From Pictodentalium vernedei (lineage: Eukaryota > Mollusca > Scaphopoda > Dentaliida > Dentaliidae): a stretch of DNA of 64,000 nt. Of this stretch, positions 9,931-21,900 are shown in pieces (within the stretch, counting starts at the first letter, position 1; every line of letters begins with the position of its first letter). The translations under genes and the position numbers were made by a program. The notes under the pieces were generated by a model that was not told the DNA's origin, made no database searches, and saw only the letters and a program-made list of their open reading frames with translations. The stretch lies in the NCBI GenBank assembly GCA_031216915.1, contig CM062292.1:74754956-74818955 (forward strand). The letters are read 5' to 3'.

Positions 9931-12900
9931 TATATTGATGTTTAAGGTCATATATTTATGCACAATGGCTAATCATGACCGTGACAGTTTTACGGGTGGA
10001 GGAAGCCGGAGTACCCGGAGAGAACCACCGAGCAACGACGAGCAGCTGCCAGCTCCCCAACATCGTAACTCCGCACTGCAGCACAAGCAGGGTTAGATTG
10101 GTTGAAGACATGTGTACCTTCGACGTGCAGTACGCCTTAGTACACAGCGTCATCGTGCCCCCACGCGGGCAATGGGGATGAAGTGTCTTGCCCAAGGACA
10201 CAACGCGGTTGCCGCAACCGGGATTCGAACCGAGGACCTCTCGGCTTGCAGCCTGCACCTCTACCTACTGAGCCACCGCACTCCCCACTTTGATTTATTC
10301 AGTGCTACTTATACACAGTAAGTACACATGTCAATACGACTCGGGCTAGAGGCTGTATTTATGAACCGATCTCCACAAAACTTCTTGGGTACCTTTGTTA
10401 TCGCCTTGGGATGAGAACAAGTGTTTCTGGGTGCAGTCCAAAATTCAAGATGGCTGCCAGCAGCCATTTTGTACCGAAATTATGTACAATCAGTTTTTTA
10501 TACAGAACTTCTATATGGCTCGAGCTAGAGGGCGTATTTATGAACCGAACTTTATGAACCTTCTTGGGTACCTTTTTTATCACTGTGGGATGAGAACCAG
10601 TGTTTTTGGGTGCGGTCTGAAATTCAAGATGACCACCAGCAGCCATTTTGTACCAAAATTAGTGCAATCAGTTTTTTGTACAGAACTTCTGCATGAAAGT
10701 TCTGATTTGAATCAATTTTTGTATGAATGTTTAGTAACATGGAATACATCACATTTTATACAGGTTTTTTTCTTGTGCAGAAATTATGCAAATTAGATGG
10801 ACTTTGATTTATTCAGTGCAACTTATACACAGTAAGTACACATGTCAATACAGCTCGGGCTAGGGGTTGTATTTATGAACCGATCTTTGCGAAACTTCTT
10901 GGGTACATTTCTTATCACCTTGGGAGGAGAATGAGTGTTCTTGGGTGCGGTCTGAAATTCAAGATGGCTGCTGGTGGCTAGAGACTGGCGGTTTCGTTTT
11001 TTGGAGTTTGGTTTTGGTTTCGGTTTGTTTGGAAGAAAAAACCTTGGTTTCGGTTCCGGTTTTGGTTTTCTGTATGAAAAGTTTTTATACATGGATGTAT
11101 TATGAACAGGTTTATTCTAGGAACATTTGACTCAGGCTAGAGGCTGTATTTATGAACTGATCTTCATGAAACTTCTTGGGTACCTTTGTTATCACCTTGG
11201 GACAGGCACGAGTGTTTTTGGGTGCGGTCCAAAATTCAAGATGGCTGCCGATGGCCATCTTATACTGAAATTAGTTGCAATCAGATTTTTGTACAGAACT
11301 TCTAAGACCACGTTTGTTTTCATCATGGTATGGTAACTACTGCTTTGGGGCTTGGCCAAAAATTCAAAATGCCTATTGGCAGTCATATTTACGGGAATTC
11401 TGTCTATTACATTTTTTGTACAGTACCTGTAAAGAAGATTTTTTATGTCAGTAATGTTTGCTATAAATTTATTGGGTGCCTTTGTTATCACTGTGCTATG
11501 AGAACAAATATTTTTGGGTTCAGTCAGACCCACTCTGGGACTCAAAAATGGAGATAATTAAAAATATGTTCCAAAAACACCAGACAAAATAATGTTTCGT
11601 GAACTCAGCATCCCTAGGATGTGTATTCAAATGTGTTGAAGCCAAGTTCCGGTGTTAATATTTGGTGTTGTTTGGGGAGGGTAAACATTATTAGCACAAC
11701 CCGATTTTCTATTTCCAATGAGAAAAATAAAACCTCTTCACCCATGGGAACCCTACGAGCTAAAGATAAAAAAATCAAATATCTCTATTTAAGGAAGGAC
11801 TGGACAAATATTTATTAATTAGTATGAATCAACCTTAGAAGGGTTTGAATCAAACAGGCCAAAACAAATGCTAACATTTGGCTTTTGGTGCGCCATACAA
11901 GGATCCCCATTGTAACATTAACCCCATGAAGATTTCTTTACTAGTTTAGCATCTAACTGTCGCCCACCTTGACAATACTTTACCTATACATTTGTTACAG
12001 GCTACGGTCAGTATTTATGTACAGACCATTACAATACTTTACATGTACCCTTGTGTCATTGCTGTGTCACATACTATACATGTACATGTCTTACACAAGT
12101 TGAGCCACAGTGTCATTGACACTTTCATTTTTAGCTCAACTTTGACGAAGTCAAATTTGAGCTATTGTCATGGCCCGTCGTCCGTCTGTCCGTCCGTCCG
12201 TCTGTCCGTACGTCAACAATTGGCTATGGCTCGGGCTAGAGGTCGTATTTATGAACCGATCTTTACGAAACTTCTTGTGTACCTTTGTTATGACCCTGGG
12301 ACGGGAACGAGTGTTTTTAGGTGTGGTCCGAAATTCAAGATGGCTGCCAGCCGCCATTTTGTACCGATGATGCAAAAATCAGTTTTTTGTACAGAACTTC
12401 TGTATGAAAGTTCTGATTTGAATAAAGTTTTGTATAAATGTTTAGTACCATGGGATACATCACATATAATACGGGTTTTTTTCTCGTGCGTAAATTATGC
12501 AAATTAGACTGACTTTGATTTATTTAGTGTTACTTTCAGAGCTGTAAGTGCCAAGCTGCTATGGCTCGGGCTAGAGGCCGTATTTATGAACCAATCTTTA
12601 CGAAACTTCTAGGGTACCTTTGTTATGACCCTGGGACGGGAACAAGTGTTTTTGGGTGTGGTCCAAAATTCAAGATGGCTGCCAGTGGCAATTTTGTACC
12701 GATGATGCAAAAATCAGTTTTTTGTACAGAACTTCTGTATGAAAGTTCTGATTTGAATAAAGTTTTGTATAAATGTATAGTACAATGGGATACATCACAT
12801 ATAAGGCCAAAAAAAAAAAATCAATTGATTCTCAGGCAATTTTTTTTTCAAATCAATGAGGGAGGGAGGATTTTATTTTTATTTTTTATTTTTATTTCTT

Positions 12901-15900
12901 CCAGATGGTGAGAAAGGATTGAGAAGCAAAAGTCACTTTCTGATGTCTGTTTTTACCTGAAAAGCATGGAAAGTGCATATTGTAAAATGATATACAAATA
13001 AAACTAATTTTATTGAAAACTAAAACTGTTTTTCTTTATTTTCTGATATCACCACTTTTTGTATTTAGAAACAGAACTCTGACTTCACTTTTAAACTTTT
13101 ACAAAGCAGAACTATTTTATGAATACGGGATATTATTGACCACCCTCGTATTAAATTGGTATCATTGTGAGTTATTTTGATTTTTAGTATGACCCATGGT
13201 GAGCGTGTTCTTCTCTGTAACAGAAGGTATATTCTTTTTAAAAAAATATTTAAAGTGTTTAAAATAAATTTCAAGTTCATATAAGAAGCTGGGTCATTCA
13301 TGGTTTCTGAATACCCTAACTGAGTTGAAAAGCGTAGTTAAAAAAGTTTTCGATATTCTTCGTAAATTGAGCGTTATTAACAATTTGAGTTAATTAATTT
13401 CTTTGGTAAATGACAAAACATTTCAGTTGTCTCCCTTTCCGGCTGCGCTGGGTAAAAATACACTGTTCAGAAAACTGACAATTTCTGCCAACCATCTTTC
13501 ACTGACACGTGCGATTGGTGCTTTGAAGATCTGCCATTCTTATCCATCCAAATACCTGTGATTTCTATTGTAGCCTTATTACATTTAACCCCCTTCCAAC
13601 AAACTTCACAAGTTTTCAAAGAAAAACATTCAATGCAAATTGCGGGGCGAATTTCAATGCAGCCAATTTTTCAGTGGAACAGAGCGTAACCGCAAGCAAT
13701 TTCGATATGGACGAACTGTCTCCAATACATTTTTTTGTTTTGAAACGGTGGTTAACTTTTAATAAATTCTAATTAACTCGATGCGTGTCTTCTGTAATTC
13801 GTTGTTTTGTCTGGTACTTTGTTTTTAAATAGCCATTTTGTGCTGGTTGCTATCAGTTGGGGCGAATTGTTCGAACGACTACGCCATTGCAATTCTTTTC
13901 AGAAATATAAAATTGGGCTAGTTTAGGCTATTTTCATAGCCGTGTGACGGACTTTAACAGCAACCGTGTTTTCTGTTTTTTGCGGAAGCGTGTGTTTTTA
14001 AAAAAATAAAACATAAGAAAATACAGTAAACTGCCATGTCTCCCAAGGAAGTTTAGAAGGGCGACTTGAATTTCGCCCCCAATGTAAGCCAAGGCCAGAG
14101 GCTCTCACACTTAACACACGCCTGTGTATATTTACCTGTTTATTCGTTGGTTTTGGGCCTTAAAACCAATAGTCCCTTTTCAATTTCCTTGTTTCCTATT
14201 TTCTTGCAATGACGGTCCAAATAAAAAGGCCCAACGCGGGCCATTTTTTTCAACGCGGCGGTGCCTGAGAATCAATTCCTTTTTTTTTTTTGGCCTAATA
14301 CAGGTTTTTTTCTCGTGCGTAAATTATGCAAATTAGACTAACTTTGATTTCTTTAGTGTTACTTTCAGAGCTGTAAGTGCCAAGCTGCTATGGCTCGGGC
14401 TAGAGGCCGTATTTATGAACCAATCTTTACGAAACTTCTTGCGTACCTTTGTTATGACCGTGGGACGAGAACGAGTGTTTTTGGGTGCAGTCCCAAATTC
14501 CAGATGGCTGCCAGCAGCCATTTTGTACCGACGATGCCGAAATCTGTTTTTTGTACAGAACTTCCATATGAAAGCTCTGATTTGAATAATTTTTTTGAAT
14601 GAATGTTTAGTACCATGGGATACATTACATATATTACAGGGTTTTTTTTATTGTGCGTAAATTATGCAAATTAGGCTAACTTTGATTTATTTAGTGTTAC
14701 TTTCAGCACTGTGAGTGCAAATCCCAATACGGCTCGGGCTAGAGGCCGTATTTATGAACCGATCTTCACGAAACTTCTTGGGTACCTTTGTTATCACTGT
14801 GGGATGAGAAGGAGTGTTTTGGGGTCCAGTCTGAAATTCAAGATGGCCGCTAGCAGCCATTTTGTTCAAAATTAAGTGCAATCAGATTTTTGCGCAGAAC
14901 TTCCAAATGAAAGACCTGATTTGAATAAATTTTTGTATGAATGTTTAGTACCATGGGATACATTACATATAATACAGAGTTTTTCTCGTGAATAAATTAT
15001 GCAAATTAGGGGTCCGGGTGGGACTTAGAAAATGTTGGACCAAAATCCGGAAATTAGTTTTTTGGTTTTTTATGCGTTTTGGTCAATTTTAAGACAAAAA
15101 AAAAAAAAAATTTTTTTACACTGAAAATTTGGGGTCCGGGTGGGACTTAGAAAATTTTGGACCAAAATCCGGAAATTAGTTTTTTGTGTTTTGATGCATT
15201 TTGGTCAATTTTAAGAAGAAGAAGAAAAAATTTTAGTCTGAAAATATTTTGTTTGGGACTGAAAATTTCCACACAAAAATAATAATCTACAATGATTGGT
15301 CTTAATCTGTAGTCCATTACAGTCACCTTGTAATTCTTTTATTATTGTTGACTGGGCCAAAACAAATACTAATTCCTGTCATATTCATTATTCAGTTGTC
15401 TTGGTCACAGCAAGTACTAATTCCTGTCATATCCAAGTTGAGCTACAGAGTCATTGACTCTTTCATTATTTGAGTTTAATGACACTTCTGGCAGCAAAAG
15501 TCATCTCCCGTCAGACCATTTTACAAGTGGAGGAAGCAGGAGTACCCAGAGAGAACCACTGAGCAGCAGTGAGCAACTGTCAGTCTCCCCAATGTACTAA
15601 ATCAAAACAGGCAGGGTTAGCATTGGTTGAAGACAAGTGCACCATCGACGTGCAGTACGCCTTAGTACACAGTGCCAAAATGCCTCCTCACATGAGCAAT
15701 AGGGATTAAGTGCCTTCCCCAAGGTCACAATGCAGTTACCCCGAGGTGGGATTAACCCTTTACCTAACGTAATGGCCAAAACCGGCCAGCGCTATTCTCA
15801 AAAATCGCCAATTAATTTTCATTATTTTTTTGTCTCAAAAACATAGGTTATGACCCCTCGTTGGAACGAACTCGTTCCAACGAGGGGTCATAACCTATGT

Positions 15901-18900
15901 TTTTGAGACAAAAAATTAGTTATTCAAGAATTATTTTTGCAAGTGTCATCTGCTTTTCAGGTTAGGTAAAGGGTTAATCCATGGACCTTTCTGTTTGAAG
16001 TCCAATACATCTATTGAATTACCCCAATCTGCTCACATAATATACAAATTCAGCAGTAGACAAAAATCGTTTTTCACAATATTTTACCAAACCCATATCA
16101 CTTGACCCCCTCGTTGGAACGAGCTCAGCTAGCTTGTTCCAATGAGGGGGGTCACATGAAAAAGTTAGGTTGAAAACTTTTTGAAAACTTTGAAAAAATA
16201 ATATTCAAAGACCATTAGTACTGAAATGGTTAACCGGATAATCGGTATGAAACCAGTTGGGGGCGCGGTGGCTCAGTTGGTAGAGGTGCAGGCTGCAAGC
16301 CGAGAGGTCCTCGGTTCGAATCCCACCTGCGGCAACCGCGTTGTGTCCTTGGGCAAGCCACTTCACCCCGATTGCCTACATGGGGGCACGATGACGCTGT
16401 GTACTGAGGCGTACTGCACGTCGATGGTGCGCATGTCTTCAACCAATCTAACCCTGCCTGTGCTGCGGTGCAGAGTTCAGAGTTACGATGTTGGAGAGCT
16501 GACAGCTGCTCGTCGTTGCTCGGTGGTTCTCTCCGGGTACTCCGGCTTCCTCCACCCGTAAAACTGTCACGGTCACGATTAGCCATTGTGCATAAGTATG
16601 TGACCTTAAATACCAATAAAATAAAAATAAATGAAACCAGTTAGCTACCTAACCGATTAGAAAAACCATCAACTGATTATCCGAAATGTCGATAGTGATC
16701 ATCCTTCCATGTGTAAAACGTAGTAAATCTGCCGCTTCTCCTTTGTGATAGATTACACATCGATGCCATGTTATATATATTGAGAAGTAATTGACTTTGG
16801 TGTTCAAGACTTCATTAATGATCGGTAGTTTCCGTGAGTAATGAGTAATCGCAGAAACTATTCTGTAGTATGTATACAATCGAACGTTGTCGAGTACTCG
16901 ACAACGTTCGTTTGTATACACACTACGGAATAGTTTGAGAATGCTGCTTCCCAATTCCTATACTTTTGATTTCATATTCAGTGAAATAATGGCCAGGGAT
17001 AACCGGATATTATCCGGTTATAGCTCTCGGTTAGTCGGTTACGAAAATGAGTCAACCATTTCAGTCCTAAAAACCATACATTTTGATAATGTCTGCATTG
17101 GCCAAAGGGTTAATTTCTAAAATCTTGATCCACCAGTGTAAATGTGTCGCCACTAGATACAGTATTCAATTATAATTTGGTTGTGACATCCATACACTTA
17201 TATATAACATGAAACCAAGAATAAATGGAGAGAAACAATGAAAGATAGCATCTGAAATTCAGTGCTTGTGTTCACAATGTCAGGTACCAATGTAGCCAAT
17301 TGCACTAAAACAATTCATATGGCACCAAAAATACAGCATTTGACACAAAAATATACTTTTGTTAGGTGTCACAGTTTTCTGGTTTATTATATGCTAGCCT
17401 GTGAATTATCGCAAATTATCTAAAAGATATTTCTCGATATCCATCGACTCAATGGATATCGAGGAATATCACTCAGTTGCTTCCTAAATGACGTCAGGCT
17501 TCAAGGAATGACCAGCTGATCATTGTTATTGTTTTGAAACATATGCATTTCTCATCGAATTGCAGGGCTCGATTTAACTGGATTAGCATAGCACTTTGCT
17601 CTCCAATTTCTGAATTTTGCTATTCAAGATTTATTAGTTTCAAGTGCTTTTGGATCAACTGCTAATCAATTTTCCAGGGTGAATAGTAAATTGCTATTCA
17701 AAATTTTCAGATTAAATCAAGCCCTGTCGAATTGGGTAGAATATTGTGGGATAAAATGTCTCAAAGCATATAATCAAAAAGAAAATCTACTCTATTTTAG
17801 TCAGTATCTGGAATTATCTCATGAGTGTGGACCAGAAAGTTTTATTTTTCCTGAGGTCTTGCGAAAAATAATACTTTCAGGTCCACACAATGAATTTTTT
17901 CAGTTGCTTCCTGGATGACATTATGCTTCAGCGCATGATGTGGCCTTGAAAGTCGCCTTGAAGGAATGATCAGCAGCTTTGTAGCTCACCAACGAAGTTG
18001 TGTCAGCTTATGTCATGACCCGAGGCACGTCGGCGTCAACACTTGTGTTAAAGTCATTGTACCAGTCTACTTTCAGCCCTGTTCTTAGAACTTAGTTTAG
18101 ACTGGTACAATGACTTTCAGCCCTGTTGCTATGCACCTCACACTGTGTTTCTATGGCTTACAATTACCCACAGACCCTTAACCAGTGATATTTTATTGAT
18201 TTTTAGTGTTTTTGCAATGTTAGACTTTTTTGTCTGTGTGGACTTGGAAAATGTCTGACCTGTTTTGCTGTATATGAGTGGATGCTACAACTGGTACGCT
18301 GTGGCTTTCATATTTCATATATGTGTTAAATGCATCAATATAAGATGACATTAACTCTTGGAAGGACATTTTTCGTAGATTTTGGACTTTTTAGCTCAAC
18401 TTGACAAAGTCAAGCTGAGCTATTGCCATCACTTCTCGTCCGTCGGCGTACGTTACTACGTTAGTACGTTAGTACGTACGTCCACAATTTCCTTTGGCAC
18501 ACCTCACAGGTCGCATTTATGATCAGATTACTTTGAAACTTGGTATGCTTGTTTGGGGTGACCTCTAGATGGGAGCTATCGATTCTCTTCAATTTCCGTC
18601 AAAAAATGTTGCCGCGGCCAACGTTCTTAGAACTTAGTTTAGTCAAACCCCAATATTTCCCTTTGGCACACCCTACAGAGCACATTTATGATTTGATTGC
18701 TTTGAAACTGGTATGCTTATTTAGGGTGACCTCTAGATGGGAGCTATCAATTTTCTTCAATTTCCGGCAAAAAATGTTGCCACGGCCAACGTTCATAGAA
18801 CTTATTTTAGTCAGACCTCAATATTTCCCTTTGGCACACCCTACAGGGCAAATTTATGATCAGATTGCTTTGAAACCTGGTATGCTTGTTTGGGGAGACC

Positions 18901-21900
18901 TGTAGATGGGAGCTATCGATTTTCTTCAATTTCTGTCAAAAAATGTTGCCGCGGCCAATGTTCTTAGAACTTAGTTTAGTCAGAAGACTCAATATTTCCC
19001 TTTGGCACACCCTACAGGGTACATTTATGATTGGATTGCTTTGAAACCTGGCATGCTTGTTTGGGGTGACCTCTAGATGGGAGCTATCGATTTTCTTCAA
19101 TTTCCGTCAAAAAATGTTGCCGCGGCCAACGTTCTTAGAACTTAGTTTAGTCAAACCACAATATTTCCCTTTGGCACACCCTACAGGGCACATTTATGAT
19201 TTGATTGCTTTGAAACCTGGTATGCTTATTTAGGGTGACCTCTAGATGGGAGCTATCGATTTTCTTCAATTTCCGACAAAAAATGTTGCCAGGGCCAACG
19301 TTCCTAGAACTTAGTTTAGTCAGAGCTCAATATTTCCCTTTTGTACACCCTACAGGGCTTTGAAACCTGGCTTGCTTGTTTGGGGATGCCTCTAGATGGG
19401 AGCTATTGATTTTCTTCGGTTTCTGTCAAAAAATGTTGCCACTGGCAAAAAAAAATGACATTGGTACCAATGATCTTCAATTTACCAACTTACCAAGTTC
19501 AAGTTTGTCAAGTTGAGCTACAGTGTCATTGACACTTTCATTTAATGCAATGTTAGACTTTTCTGTCAGTGTGGACTTAGAAAATTTCTGACCTGAGGCT
19601 GTTTTGCAATGTTAGATTTTTGTCAGTGGGGAGTTAGAAAAAACTTAGTACAAATCGAGTGCCTTGGTTAATATTTGGGCTCCCTATGGGAGCCTGAATC
19701 TTAACTTAGTGCAATATGAGGAAATTTCTTTAAAAATCATCTTCAGATTCACCAGTCAGAATGTTTTCATATTTGGAATACAACATCTCTACAGGGGTCA
19801 CATTCGACTTTGTTCAATTCGAGTGGCTGGGTTAATATTTGGGCTCCTTATGGGAACCTAAATTTTAACTTAGTGCAATATGAGGGAATTTCTTAAATAT
19901 CTTCTTCTTCAGATCTGCCAGTCAGAATGCTTTCATATTTGGAATACAACATCTCTACAGGGGTCACATTCGACTTTGTTCACTTTGAGTACCTGGGTTA
20001 ATATTTGGGCTCTTTATGGGAACCCAAATTTTAACTTAGTGCAATATGAGGAAATTTCTTTCAAAATCTTCTTCTTTAGATCCACCAGACAGAATGCTTT
20101 CATATTTGGTATAAAACATCTCAAATTGAGTGCCTGGCTTAATATTTGGGCTCCCTATGGGAACCGGAATTGGCCCTGTAGCTGAAGAATTAGAAATTTT
20201 GTGTTCAGTACCCTCTAGAGGTGTGTAACTAAGATTAATCCACATAGGTTGTTTCAAGGGGATGGGAGGTCCACTTTTTACATTATCATCAACTGAAGAA
20301 AAGGCATGATGCTTGGACTAGTTTAGTCACTCCTGAGGGGCTCAGGGATTGACAATGTATCCTGTGGGGATGGATTGCTTAATATAGATTCATTCTTGGA
20401 CTCTGTTTATATCATGTTCTGTTCAAGGTGAGCGCATCAGGCCCCGTGGGATCTCTTGTTTATAATCCTTCTAGAAGATAGAGAGGATATCTACGCTGTT
20501 TTTGCAAGCACTCGTTAAAAATAAAACTTTCAAGTCCACACTCATGAGATAATTCCTGATATTCACTAAAACAGAGTATGTTTTCTTTTTATTGTGTGCT
20601 AAGTGACATTTTACTGCGCAATATTCAGCCCAATTCGACTGCAAACAGTTTCAAGACAATTACAAAAAGTTGCTGATCGTTCCTTCAAGACGACGTTCAA
20701 GGTGACGTCATGCACCGAAACATAATGTCATTTAGGAAGCTACTGAAAAAATTCATCGTGTGGACCTCAAAATATTTGTCATATAGTGCGATAAAATGTC
20801 TTATATCCTATGAGACATTTTATCGCACTATATTCAGCCCATTCTGTGACATTCTGATTATAAGAAAATCAAGAAAATATTCTCAAAATCAGGAATATTT
20901 ATTTTCCACCCCCTGTGTCCAAAAACTGACAACCTTTAACATGAAAGCACTCTGCTGGCAATGGAGGAACTAAGGTACTCAAAAGGGCAGAACAAAATCG
21001 ATAGTTACTGCATCTGATTGCATGATATAGAATATTTTAGGTGTGTAGCACACCTTAGAGAGCTTTGTTGCTCTTGTGTGAAAACACCATAGGAGCCTCA
21101 GAGTCTCAATTGGTAGCGTGCTAAGTGTACTGGGAGTAACATTTGTAGGAAATGTAGAACTTTTGAGACTAAGTATAATCCTTGCATGGAGCTCGGATGC
21201 TCTACAGATGTACCTGAACAGAAGTATACCCCATTACTGTTGAATGTCTTTTGAATTATTTGGAATATGCGGCTGTTATTGGAGATGCTGTCCTTTGACA
21301 ACAGACATACAGGATGAAAACTTTACTCCCAGCCATCAGTGATGAGAATCTTTGTATATTCTGGTGCCGGTAGTCATTGTGTAACGTATGCAGAATTATT
21401 AATGGTGTAGTTGAGAGTGATTTAATTATGAATTGTTGACAAAGTCATACGTTTGGAAATAGAATGTTTATCCTGTTGAATTTGAAATGACCATCACTTC
21501 AACCAGAAGGAAAGGAGTTCATTGCACTAGTGCCCAGACATTCGCTCCTGGACATCTGTCCATCATGAAATGTACCACCTGGACAGTTAATGCCCCCCCC
21601 CCCTTCCCCCCAGTTTGTCCACTAGGTTATTGGCAGTTCTGAAGATCACTATGAACTTTCACATCAGCACTGCTTCTCTCCCAACTTAGTCCAATAAAAG
21701 TGAAATTTTTTACGTGCTTGTAAACATTTTATATGCCTTTGCAATGAATAGTAAAAAATAATGTTAATGGAATCAAAATGGATATATGCAGCAGTTGTTA
21801 CTTATTATGCCTCCAACCTCTGAAGGAGGATTCAGGGGTATCTAGTGGAGACCTCTGTCCGTCCGTCTGTCTGTCCATACAAACGTTTTGGATTATAATT

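Larger units (their letters stand above)
12134..15475 (+). repeat. Hairpin-headed array of ~330-bp units, AGCTCAACTT family
   Basis: The head at 12134-12230 is a hairpin (AGCTCAACTTTGACGAAG/TCAAATTTGAGCT) followed by CCGTCTGTCCGTCC repeats. Units begin near 12228, 12560, 14390 and 14728. The tail AAGTTGAGCTACAG plus GTCATTGAC near 15432-15470 is inverted to the head. Split by the element at 12805-14295. A tail of another copy ends exactly where this head starts. Confidence 0.8.
16210..17070. mobile_element. Foldback element, ACTGAAATGGTTAACC ends
   Basis: ACTGAAATGGTTAACCGG on the left and GTCAACCATTTCAGT on the right are inverted. CCGGATAATCGG-type motifs recur inside both arms, and the palindrome at 16855-16936 lies within. 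The SINE at 16259-16630 inserted in its left arm. Confidence 0.6.
16021..17113. mobile_element. Decayed family-B MITE hosting a foldback and a SINE
   Basis: The left arm (16021-16207) matches family B: AATTCAGCAG, CATATCAC, and GGAACGAGCT with its inverse. The right end at about 17078-17113 reads TTTTGATAATGTCTGCATTG then AAAGGGTTAA. The sequence between is the foldback at 16210-17070. Confidence 0.6.

Noticed and set aside
11992..12507. 171-codon ORF as a host gene
   Set aside because: It spans the tail of one repeat, the head hairpin and the first array unit; only the repeat-unit part recurs elsewhere.
16270..16335. Functional tRNA gene
   Set aside because: A- and B-box-like motifs are present, but the sequence runs into a SINE body, is repeated with target duplications and lacks a tRNA 3' half.
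16226..16616. ORFs on both strands over the SINEs
   Set aside because: They come from the SINE body and recur wherever a SINE occurs.
18391..19543. CRISPR array
   Set aside because: Repeats are long and diverged with no unique spacers, and the sequence is eukaryotic.
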